Shown here in pieces: positions 56,199 to 64,000 of a stretch of DNA of 64,000 nucleotides (the stretch's first letter is position 1; each line of letters opens with the position of its first letter). The notes below the pieces were generated by a model. The model saw nothing but the letters and a program-made list of their open reading frames with translations. It ran no database searches and was not told where the DNA came from. The stretch comes from Belliella alkalica (GTDB taxonomy: Bacteria > Bacteroidota > Bacteroidia > Cytophagales > Cyclobacteriaceae): positions 111,603 through 175,602 of the forward strand of contig NZ_JAKZGO010000004.1 in assembly GCF_022549785.1 (NCBI RefSeq), in the 5' to 3' direction. The position numbers were made by a program, and so were the translations under genes.

Positions 56199-57587
56199 TT
56201 ATTTGTTCGCTTGCTCTTTGAAATATTTAAAGAACAATGCGATGGTTTCTATGCCCATGTAGTAATTTTTCACTCCATAATGTTCATTTGGAGAATGCAG
56301 GGCATCAGTATCCAAGCCAAATCCAAGCAAAATCGGATCTAGACCAAGTTCTTGCTGGAACAGAGAACAGATTGGAATCGAGCCACCTTCCCTTGTTGGA
56401 ATTGCTTTTTTGCCAAAAGCTTCTTGAATAGCCAAGTCGGCAGCTCTGTAGCCAGGCGTATCTGTAGAAACAACTGCTGCTTGTCCTCCATGATGCGGTG
56501 TAACTTTCACTTTTACAGAAGCTGGAGCTATAGAATTGAAGTGTGCTTCAAAAAGCTTAGAGATTTCTTTGTGGTCTTGATTGGGAACCAATCGCATGGA
56601 GATTTTTGCATAGGCTTTGGAAGGAAGCACTGTCTTCGCTCCTTCACCAGTATATCCTCCCCAGATTCCATTTACATCCAATGTAGGACGGATACCAACT
56701 CTTTCGATCGTCGAGTACCCCGCTTCTCCATGTACATCATTGATGTCCAATTCCTTTTTGTATGCTTCCAAATCAAAAGGAGCATCATTCAATGCTTTTC
56801 TATATTCAGCTGAATATTCTTCAACTTTGTCATAAAATCCAGGAATTGTAATATGGTTATTCTCATCCTGAAGAGAAGCTATCATCTTGCAAAGAATATT
56901 GATTGGATTGGCAACAGCCCCACCGTATGTTCCTGAATGTAGGTCTCTGTTTGGTCCGGTCACTTCTACTTGCATATATGATAGACCTCTTAGACCAACT
57001 GTCACAGAAGGGTCTTCCAAAGAAATCATGTGTGTATCAGATACCAATACCACATCAGCTTTGAGCTTTTCTTTGTTTTCCTTGACAAAAATATCCAAAT
57101 GCTCAGATCCGACTTCTTCTTCTCCTTCGATCATAAACTTGATATTGCAGGGAAGGTCTTCATTGGCCATCATTGCTTCAAAGGCTTTGACATGCATATA
57201 AAATTGTCCTTTGTCATCTGCTGATCCACGGGCAAAAATCGCTCCTTCGGGATGTCTTGGCGTAGTTTTGATTACTGGCTCGAATGGTGGAGAATCCCAA
57301 AGTTCATAAGGATCTGCTGGCTGTACATCATAATGACCATAGACCAAAACAGTAGGAAGTGATGGATCAACTATTTTTTCTCCATATACAATCGGATAGC
57401 CTGCTGTCTGACAAAGTTCTACTTGATCAGCTCCTGCTTTTTCCAAACTTTCCCTTACAAATTCCGCGGCTGCAAAAACATCGTCCTTAAACTTCGGATC
57501 AGCACTTACTGAAGGAATTCTTAGCAAGTCTAAAAGTTCATTGAGGAATTTTTCCTGATTGTCTTGGATATATTTTTTTACTGACAT
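56199..57587 (-). CDS. Dipeptidase, peptidase family M20
   Basis: This 462-residue cytoplasmic metallopeptidase has metal ligands H85 and D87 in VLVYGHYDVQPAD, bridging D124 in ARGSADDKGQFY, catalytic E156/E157 in IEGEEEVGSEH, D184 in VSDTHM and the terminal His in DALHSPNEHYG. These match M20 dipeptidases of the CNDP/PepV-like group, which act on dipeptides with broad specificity. No signal peptide. It is transcribed alone. Confidence 0.93.
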   Translation of the reverse strand: MSVKKYIQDNQEKFLNELLDLLRIPSVSADPKFKDDVFAAAEFVRESLEKAGADQVELCQTAGYPIVYGEKIVDPSLPTVLVYGHYDVQPADPYELWDSPPFEPVIKTTPRHPEGAIFARGSADDKGQFYMHVKAFEAMMANEDLPCNIKFMIEGEEEVGSEHLDIFVKENKEKLKADVVLVSDTHMISLEDPSVTVGLRGLSYMQVEVTGPNRDLHSGTYGGAVANPINILCKMIASLQDENNHITIPGFYDKVEEYSAEYRKALNDAPFDLEAYKKELDINDVHGEAGYSTIERVGIRPTLDVNGIWGGYTGEGAKTVLPSKAYAKISMRLVPNQDHKEISKLFEAHFNSIAPASVKVKVTPHHGGQAAVVSTDTPGYRAADLAIQEAFGKKAIPTREGGSIPICSLFQQELGLDPILLGFGLDTDALHSPNEHYGVKNYYMGIETIALFFKYFKEQANK

Positions 57588-57946
57588 ATACTTGGGTTTG
57601 GATTAAATTTCGGAAATGACTCTAAACAAGCTATTTGCGAAACATTAAAATATTATTTTTGTTGTAACAATGGACATCTTCGAAGGCCATTTTCGTTGGC
57701 AAAATTACGTTTTTAATCATCAATTGCCTATTTTAGTCAAAACTTTTATCAATGAAATCCAAGCTTCTCAAGGCGGATAGCATGACCCAAGCTTTAGAAC
57801 TTGATGTTAGAATTTCTAAATGGGACAAAGAGCTTGTCCATGAATTACGAATAATAACCATATGAAATCGAGCCTGCCCATAAGCATGGATTTCCATAGC
57901 TTGTTCCGATAAATCAGGAGGATATTTGAAAACAAATTTTAAACAC
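57588..57946. other. Intergenic region between the divergent M20 and oxidoreductase genes
   Basis: This 359-bp gap holds both promoters. A 37-codon ATG frame at 57752-57865 (plus strand) and a 110-codon minus-strand frame crossing it have no recognisable content; the latter overlaps the real gene downstream. No hairpin of note. Confidence 0.45.
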
Positions 57947-58924
57947 ATGAAAGCGATACTTTGCAAAGAACACGGATTACCTGATTCTCTAATATATACA
58001 GACATTCTTGAGCCATCTATAAATAGCACTGAGGTCTTGATCAAGGTTGCTGCTTGCGCAGTCAATTTTCCTGATGTGTTGATTATCCAAAATAAGTATC
58101 AATTCAAACCTGAGCTGCCATTTTCACCTGGTGGAGAGGTATCTGGAGTTATTGAGAAAGTAGGGGCTGATGTAAAAAACCTCAAGGTAGGGCAAAGGGT
58201 TTTGGCACTGTGTGGTTGGGGAGGCTTTGCAGAAAAGGTGAAGGTGAATTCAGATCGGGTATTCCCCATTCCAGACCAAATGGATTTCATCACAGCAGCA
58301 TCTACCTTATACACATTTGGGACAGCATACCATGCTTTGAAAGATCGTGCACAAATCAAGTCTGGAGAGACTTTGCTAGTACTTGGCGCATCAGGTGGTG
58401 TTGGTTTGGCAGCAGTAGCTTTGGGGCAAGTAATGGGGGCGAAAGTTATTGCAGCAGCATCTACAGATGAAAAGCTTCAAGTTTGTAAAGAACATGGCGC
58501 AGAAATATTGATTAATTATGAGTCAGAGGATATCAAGGAGCGGATCAAAGTACTCACAGATGGAAAAGGAGTAGATGTGGTGTTGGATGTAGTAGGTGGA
58601 AAATATTCAGAGCCAGCCTTGAGGGGAATGGCATGGAAAGGCCGGTACCTTGTGGTAGGTTTTGCAGCTGGTGAGATTCCAAAGCTCCCTTTTAATTTGG
58701 CCTTGCTCAAAGGCTGTTCGGTCATGGGAGTCTTTTGGGGAAGGTTTTCAACAGAGGAACCAGAGCAAAATCAACAAAATATCATAGAATTGGTCGAAAT
58801 GATACAAGAAGGAAAAATCTCCCAACATATACATAAGGCCTATTCACTCGAAGAATCACCAAAAGCCTTGCAGGATATGTTGGATAGGAAGGTGATAGGA
58901 AAAGCGATTGTGGAGATTGAATGA
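57947..58924 (+). CDS. NADPH:quinone oxidoreductase family protein (zinc-less MDR)
   Basis: This 325-residue medium-chain dehydrogenase has the FSPGGEVSGVIEKVG segment, the cofactor loop GASGGVGLAAVALGQVMGAKVI and the DVVLDVVGG motif. The zinc-binding cysteines and histidines are absent, so it belongs to the quinone oxidoreductase subgroup and probably reduces quinones or enones with NADPH. I start at MKAILCKEHGLPDS; the frame opens 21 bp earlier. It is monocistronic. Confidence 0.93.
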   Translation: MKAILCKEHGLPDSLIYTDILEPSINSTEVLIKVAACAVNFPDVLIIQNKYQFKPELPFSPGGEVSGVIEKVGADVKNLKVGQRVLALCGWGGFAEKVKVNSDRVFPIPDQMDFITAASTLYTFGTAYHALKDRAQIKSGETLLVLGASGGVGLAAVALGQVMGAKVIAAASTDEKLQVCKEHGAEILINYESEDIKERIKVLTDGKGVDVVLDVVGGKYSEPALRGMAWKGRYLVVGFAAGEIPKLPFNLALLKGCSVMGVFWGRFSTEEPEQNQQNIIELVEMIQEGKISQHIHKAYSLEESPKALQDMLDRKVIGKAIVEIE

Positions 58925-59067
58925 AAATCAGAAGATTACAATATTGGAAAATTATTTTATCTCAATAATTAGCCCCAATTGATTGGCTTGATTTAGAAAT
59001 TGTTTGCTGTAATCTGCTTAAATAATTCCATGGTCAATTTCAGTTTACTAAATTCGAAGTCTCTTTT

Positions 59068-59922
59068 TCAATAAAAAATAACCGTCTTGTTACCAACAGG
59101 ATAGACCTTGTTTTCTAAGTGATATTTGATTGCTTTTGATAGGACTACTTTTTCAATATCCTGACCCATCTGTACCAAATCAGAAACGGTATTATGGTGG
59201 CGAACACGCGCGACATCTTGCTCTATAATTGGACCTGCATCGAGCTCTTCAGTTACATAGTGTGCAGTGGCTCCAATGATTTTAACCCCTCTTTCATAAG
59301 CAGCATGATAAGGTTTCGCTCCAACAAAAGCAGGAAGGAAGGAATGGTGAATGTTAATGATCTTGTTTGGAAATTTTCTGATAAAATCGCCGCTCAATAT
59401 CTGCATGTACCTGGCTAACACTACAAAATCCACTTCATGCTGTTCCAGTAGCTCAATCTGATGCTGTTCAGTGGCAGCCTTATTTTCCTTGTCCATCGGC
59501 ACGTAGTGAAATGGAATTCTGAATGCCTCCACTACTCGCTTCAAATCCTTGTGGTTGGAAATAACCAAAGGTATCTCTACGTCAAACTGCCCCGAATAAT
59601 ATCTGCTCAGAATATCAAATAGGCAATGTGACTGCTTTGATACAAAAAGTGCCATTTTAGGCTTTTTGTCATTGAAATATAGTTGATATTCCATTCCAAA
59701 ATTTGCACCTACTTGCTCTTGAAAGACGGTTCCAATTTCATCTTTTGTCAATCCAAAACTTTCCAATTCCCAAGATGCGCGCATAAAAAACATTCCCAAT
59801 TCTTGATCTACGTGCTGATCGATTTCAAGAATATTACCTTGATGTGCGTACAAAAATGCAGAAACTGCCGAAACTATTCCCTTTTGATCTTTACATTGAA
59901 TGATTAAGGTCGCTTTGTCCAT
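59068..59922 (-). CDS. purU: PurU, formyltetrahydrofolate deformylase
   Basis: This 284-residue enzyme releases formate from 10-formyl-THF for de novo purine synthesis. An N-terminal ACT domain (IIQCKDQKGIVSAVSAFLYAHQGNI, 7-31) precedes a formyl-transferase fold with the catalytic NIHHSFLPAFVGAKPYHAAYERG segment and the GATAHYVTEELDAGPIIEQD motif; the His and Asp of the active site are present. Minus strand, monocistronic. Confidence 0.96.
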   Translation of the reverse strand: MDKATLIIQCKDQKGIVSAVSAFLYAHQGNILEIDQHVDQELGMFFMRASWELESFGLTKDEIGTVFQEQVGANFGMEYQLYFNDKKPKMALFVSKQSHCLFDILSRYYSGQFDVEIPLVISNHKDLKRVVEAFRIPFHYVPMDKENKAATEQHQIELLEQHEVDFVVLARYMQILSGDFIRKFPNKIINIHHSFLPAFVGAKPYHAAYERGVKIIGATAHYVTEELDAGPIIEQDVARVRHHNTVSDLVQMGQDIEKVVLSKAIKYHLENKVYPVGNKTVIFY

Positions 59923-60082
59923 GGTAAAATAGGTTTATGACTTAAAGTTTAAATAATTAAAAACACATTTATTTCTGAAGGCAAATATATGGGGTTTTCT
60001 TAAAATCAAATACTTGAAAGAAGGAGGAAATCGGTAATTAGCTTTGATTTGGTGATTTAGTTTTTGGTTAATTGGGGGATTA

Positions 60083-60780
60083 GGGATTAGGAGGTTAGAG
60101 GGTTAGGAGGTTAGTGGATTAGTATTTTAGGCTACATTTTGCTCACAATCAATCTAAAATCTGAACTTTAAAACCTAAAATTAAACCTATAACCTGAAGT
60201 TATTGGTTAATTGGGTTATCAGGAGATTAGTCTGCAAAGGCATGTTTATCCTAAACTTCTAAACTCTAATCCTCTAAACATAGCTGTTCAAGGATTAGGA
60301 GGTTAGAGGGTTAGAGTTTTAGGCCGCAATTTGTTTACAACCAATCTAAAATCTGAACTTTAAAACCTAAAATTAAATCTATAACCTGAAATTATTGGTT
60401 AATTGGGTTATCAGGAGATTAGTCTGTAATGGCATGTTTATCCTAAACTTCTAAACTCTAATCCTCTAAACATAGCTGTTCAAGGATTAGGAGGTTAGAG
60501 TTTTAGGCCGCAATTTGTTTACAATCAATCTAAAATCTAAACTTTAAAATCTAAAATTAAACCTATAACCTGAAGTTATTGGTTAATTGAGTTATCAGGA
60601 GATTAGTCTGCAAAGGCATGTTTATCATAAACTTCTAAACTCTAATCCTCTAAACATAGCTGTTCAAGGATTAGGAGGTTAGGGGGTTAGAGTTTTAGGC
60701 CGCAATTTGTTTACAACCAATCTAAAATCTGAACTTTAAAATCTAAAATTAAATCTATAACCTGAAGTTATTGGTTAATT
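60083..60780. repeat. Tandem array of ~190-bp repeats (about 3.6 copies)
   Basis: Units start with AGGATTAGGAGGTTAG at 60291, 60483 and 60667 (spacing 192 then 184 bp; the shorter unit lacks 8 bp), with a first diverged unit from about 60083. The final unit is truncated near 60780. Each unit has long inverted arms, for example AAACTCTAATCCTCTAA (60261) with TTAGAGGGTTAGAGTTT (60303), one mismatch, and words such as CTAATCCTC and AATCTAAAATCTGAACTT. No ORF is encoded. It fills the space between purU and the helicase gene. Confidence 0.85.
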
Positions 60781-60823
60781 GGAACCTTGTCTCAAACCTC
60801 ACCTCTCACGCTCCTATCTACAA

Positions 60824-63793
60824 TCAATCCAACAAGGCCTCAATATCATCTTTGCTCAGACTCTTCATAAAGCTCTCTTCCGTACTGATCAATTCGCCTG
60901 CAAGTGCCATCTTTCGCTCTTGGAGTGCCATGATTTTTTCCTCCACGGTGTTTCTTGTGATAAATTTATAAATAATCACTTTGTTTTCTTGCCCGATTCT
61001 ATGAGCCCTATCTATTGCCTGTGCTTCTACTGCCGGATTCCACCATGGATCTAGCAAAAATACATATTCAGCTTTGGTCAAATTCAAACCAACCCCACCT
61101 GCTTTGAGAGAGATCAAAAATATCTTTACACCATCATCCTCTTGAAAGGTCGTTACTTGAGCTTGCCTATCTTTGGTTGATCCATCGAGATAAGCATATT
61201 TGATTTGATTTTTATCCAAATATTCCCTAACTATTGCTAAATGCCTCACAAACTGACTAAATACAAGTACTTTATGGCCTTCACTTGCTGTAGAATGAAG
61301 CATGTGAATCACATCGTCAAGTTTTCCTGAATCTCCTTCATAATCCTTATTTGTCAATTTCGGATGATTCGCAACTTGTCGTAGTTGTGTTAGACCTCTC
61401 AGTAAGGTAAACTGTTTGTTTTTCGCACCAGGTGAAGAAAGTTCATTGACAATCTTATCCCGATAATAGCTCTTGATTTCTTCATAAGCTTTTTCTTGTT
61501 CATCAGTCATAGAAGAGTACTTCACATTGATGACTTTCTCTGGCAAGTCCGTCGCTACCTGTGTTTTCAACCTTCGCATGATAAATGGTTTGATCATGGC
61601 ATGAAGCTTTGAGGCTTTATCCATGTCATTTTTCTTCTCAATAGGCAGCAAAAACTGTTTTTTGAACATATTTTGATTTCCCAAAAGGCCCGTATTGATG
61701 AAGTTCATCTGTGACCATAGGTCCATTGTTCCATTTTCTACCGGCGTACCTGTGAGGATCAACTTATGCTTACAATTGAGCTCTCCGACCGATTTGGCAA
61801 TGATACTTCCAGGGTTTTTGATTGCTTGAGATTCATCTAGGATGATGTAATTGAAGTAAAATGATTTCAACACGTCAAGGTCTAGCCGAATGATTCCATA
61901 GGAAGTCAGTACCAAATCGTAATTTGCAAATCTTTTACTATCCTTGATCCTATTCGTACCTGTGTAAGTCAATATTTTCAAGCCTGGCGTAAACTTTTTA
62001 GCTTCAAGCTCCCAATTATAAATCAGGGAAGTTGGCATCACCAATAAAGAAGTCGTTCCTTCGGTTTGTTTCTTCTCATGTGCCAAAAGTGCCAGTGTCT
62101 GCACAGTCTTTCCCAATCCCATATCATCGGCCAAACAACCACCGAATCTATATTCATTCAAAAACCTAAGCCAGTTGTAACCTGCCTTCTGATATGGTCT
62201 CAATGTGCCATTGAATGTATCTGGCAAGTCATATTCTTCAATCTGAGAGAAATCCCTGAGCTTTTCCAATTTCCTGCTCATAGTTAACTGAACCAGGTTA
62301 TTGTTTTGTAGTTCTTGTGCCAGTGCTATATGGTGCTTCTTGAGGACCAAAGTCTGCTCATCAGAACTTTCATTGTCTTCAAGAAAAGCAAAAATCTCAG
62401 AATAATTCACAAACCAAGAATCTGGAATCACAGCAATTTCCCCATTGGGAAGCTCAAATTCCGATTTTCCTTGAAGAAGTAATTTTCGAATTTTTGCAAA
62501 TGGGATTTTATATGGACCGAATTTGATCAGGGCATTCACATCAAACCAATCAATGTTTTCATTGACCTCTACAGAAATGTGTGCATGGCCGATAAAGTAC
62601 TGCTTGCCTTTGAAAGTCGCTGATTGTTGGATTTTGATACCCATCTCCTCCAAGCTGTCTTTGTGTGTATTTATCCAGCCAAAAGCCTTTGATTTCTCTA
62701 AGGCAAATCTTGAGGATTTGACCGGTAGCCCAAGGTTTTTTAAGTAATCTCCGTAGGATTTTTCCTTAACAACATCTCTGATGACTTTATGAAATGTATA
62801 ATTATCCCCTTCCTGCTCTAGCTCTACATTGTTTGAAGCGCTTTCTTCGGAGCGAAAGGCATAATTTCCATATTGGAATTTGAGGTCAAAAACGATTTTT
62901 TCTTCCTCTTGTATTTGATTATTATTGCCAAATAGGTCTGTCTTCGTTGATCCCGGCAAGTCACTCAAACTAAGGACAGGTTCGGGCTGACTTCGCTCTA
63001 CTTTGATGTCAAATCCCTTTGCGTACACATCAAAAGATGCTACGAGTTGAGTGACAAATTTTTGATAGTATTGTTGCTCTACTTTTTTGGGTATTACGAT
63101 AAATTTTTTGTTGAGAAATGGCATCAACTTCTTACCGTCCTCCCCTTTTGCAAAATGATAAAGATGATTGTCCACCACCAACCATGCAGGCTCGTTACAT
63201 ATCAAATAAGCATTTCTGTACTGCCATTCCAATCTTTCTCCCTGATATTTGATCGTAGGGAAATAGTGGGTGTTTTCCTCGTTTCTTCTAAAATGGAAGA
63301 GCACAGAAGCAGGCTCTTCCATTACGAAGATTTCCTTCCAAATCGGATTCCCGTCATTGGCCATTTCAAAAAGTCTCTTACCCTTCATTTTTTCAAGTAT
63401 TCTTGACCTTAGTCCTTCCAACTTGATTTCAATCATTTCTTGGGAAGCTTTGTTTCCCGTCTTTTCATCATAAATCTTTCTGAGGTATTCTTTTGGCTTC
63501 AGTTTTTTGGTATTCAATTTTTTGGTGATTGCATCTTGCTGCATTTCATCCATCATTTTGATTAGCTGATAGTCTGTTTCATCCAGACCCGCCGCAAATT
63601 CACTGGCATTGACATGGGAAATGTTTTGATGCGCCAAGGATAACCTCCCTTTTTCATCCAACTGAATTACAAAGGACTCAAAAAGTAATCCTAAGAATTC
63701 GTGGTTAAAGAGAGAATAAACAATCTCAAATGGCTGCTCGGCAGAAACTTTCATAGTGGGTGGTATATGTCGAAGAGGCAGAATCAACGACAA
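60824..63793 (-). CDS. SNF2-family DEAD-like helicase/translocase
   Basis: This 989-residue cytoplasmic Swi2/Snf2 ATPase has an N-terminal half without recognised motifs (1-530), then the helicase core: Walker A DDMGLGKTVQTL, motif Ia MPTSLIYNWELEA, DESQ box (ILDESQAIKN), motif III LILTGTPVENG, and the C-terminal RecA domain with VFSQF, LDGSTKDRQ and the FLLDPWWNPAVEAQAIDRAHRIGQ motifs V/VI. Bacterial members remodel nucleoprotein or RNA polymerase complexes. No partner gene; minus strand. Confidence 0.94.
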   Translation of the reverse strand: MSLILPLRHIPPTMKVSAEQPFEIVYSLFNHEFLGLLFESFVIQLDEKGRLSLAHQNISHVNASEFAAGLDETDYQLIKMMDEMQQDAITKKLNTKKLKPKEYLRKIYDEKTGNKASQEMIEIKLEGLRSRILEKMKGKRLFEMANDGNPIWKEIFVMEEPASVLFHFRRNEENTHYFPTIKYQGERLEWQYRNAYLICNEPAWLVVDNHLYHFAKGEDGKKLMPFLNKKFIVIPKKVEQQYYQKFVTQLVASFDVYAKGFDIKVERSQPEPVLSLSDLPGSTKTDLFGNNNQIQEEEKIVFDLKFQYGNYAFRSEESASNNVELEQEGDNYTFHKVIRDVVKEKSYGDYLKNLGLPVKSSRFALEKSKAFGWINTHKDSLEEMGIKIQQSATFKGKQYFIGHAHISVEVNENIDWFDVNALIKFGPYKIPFAKIRKLLLQGKSEFELPNGEIAVIPDSWFVNYSEIFAFLEDNESSDEQTLVLKKHHIALAQELQNNNLVQLTMSRKLEKLRDFSQIEEYDLPDTFNGTLRPYQKAGYNWLRFLNEYRFGGCLADDMGLGKTVQTLALLAHEKKQTEGTTSLLVMPTSLIYNWELEAKKFTPGLKILTYTGTNRIKDSKRFANYDLVLTSYGIIRLDLDVLKSFYFNYIILDESQAIKNPGSIIAKSVGELNCKHKLILTGTPVENGTMDLWSQMNFINTGLLGNQNMFKKQFLLPIEKKNDMDKASKLHAMIKPFIMRRLKTQVATDLPEKVINVKYSSMTDEQEKAYEEIKSYYRDKIVNELSSPGAKNKQFTLLRGLTQLRQVANHPKLTNKDYEGDSGKLDDVIHMLHSTASEGHKVLVFSQFVRHLAIVREYLDKNQIKYAYLDGSTKDRQAQVTTFQEDDGVKIFLISLKAGGVGLNLTKAEYVFLLDPWWNPAVEAQAIDRAHRIGQENKVIIYKFITRNTVEEKIMALQERKMALAGELISTEESFMKSLSKDDIEALLD

Positions 63794-63946
63794 ATGGTTT
63801 TTTTGTGGTCTAAACTAGTTCGAAAAATACACAATAAAATCCAGTAAATGAAAAAATATCTAAAGAGCTTGTTTGCTATTTGAATTAGGGAGCAATAAAA
63901 AACTATCAGAATCAATAAGATAAGCTACCCTGTGGCTATCGTAATC

Positions 63947-64000
63947 TTATTCTACTTTTTTCAGTCTGTACCAATCCACAACTTGCCCTTCAGATCTTGA
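63947..64000 (-). CDS. C-terminal fragment of a gene extending past the right edge
   Basis: The last 54 bases read on the minus strand as SRSEGQVVDWYRLKKVE and a TAA stop. This looks like a real protein end and not noise, but 17 residues are too few to name a family. It would be transcribed toward the helicase gene, whose start lies 153 bp away. Confidence 0.5.
   Translation of the reverse strand, partial: SRSEGQVVDWYRLKKVE

Noticed and set aside
57733-58065. 110-codon minus-strand frame before the oxidoreductase
   Set aside because: It overlaps the start of the real oxidoreductase gene in antisense and resembles no protein family.
60083-60780. CRISPR array
   Set aside because: The repeated units are about 190 bp with near-identical sequence throughout; there are no short repeats with unique spacers and no cas gene.

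Overview
The window is AT-rich and comes from a Bacteroidota chromosome, most likely Cytophagales/Cyclobacteriaceae. This is inferred from a SusC/SusD pair, lipoproteins with Bacteroidota-type lipoboxes, a hybrid two-component kinase, many secreted proteins ending their signal peptides in A-Q or S-Q, weak ribosome binding sites and abundant word-like intergenic repeats. No rRNA, tRNA, CRISPR array, integrase or complete insertion sequence was seen.

Layout. 1-3.9 kb: a minus-strand housekeeping unit recJ-lptB-GH3-family gene, translationally coupled. 4.2-5.3 kb: an orphan RhuM-family gene, probably accessory. 5.5-12.3 kb: single genes (voltage-gated potassium channel with a zinc ribbon, secreted hypothetical, DUF2520 protein, pirin, acyl-ACP desaturase, beta-propeller lipoprotein, M19 dipeptidase). 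12.6-15.8 kb: a large hybrid histidine kinase. 16.4-19.7 kb: a coiled-coil secreted protein and clpB.

20.1-40.5 kb: a 20-kb locus that reads as a peptidoglycan-sugar (MurNAc/GlcNAc) salvage system. It has a NarL-type response regulator, a MurK/NagK-like kinase, MurQ etherase, a DigH-like GHL10 glycosidase, a sodium:solute symporter, a giant AAA-ATPase/TPR/GAF histidine kinase, SusC, SusD, a NagZ-type GH3 fused to an AmpH-like serine hydrolase, and a metallophosphoesterase fused to a PQQ-type propeller. Two nearly identical 18-bp dyads (20778 and 30007) lie just after the response regulator gene and just after the kinase gene, each upstream of a target unit. I read them as the candidate operator of this two-component system.

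40.6-43.1 kb: an ECF sigma factor, a one-TM anti-sigma-like protein and a secreted barrel-like protein with overlapping frames. 43.1-52.3 kb: genes for trans-4-hydroxy-L-proline catabolism (FAD dehydrogenase, epimerase, aldehyde dehydrogenase, DapA-family deaminase, AraC regulator), interrupted by an AAA/DUF4143 ATPase, a VapBC toxin-antitoxin pair and several repeats. 52.4-64 kb: fasciclin lipoprotein, DsbD, M20 dipeptidase, quinone oxidoreductase, purU, a tandem ~190-bp repeat array, a SNF2 helicase and the end of one more gene.

Repeats are a theme: two copies of a 151-bp MITE-like element 35 kb apart, a duplicated 92-bp palindromic element between convergent genes, a 25-bp direct repeat bracketing VapBC, triple 33-bp repeats before the DUF4143 ATPase, and the 60-kb tandem array. 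All family assignments are from reading motifs; no database search was run.
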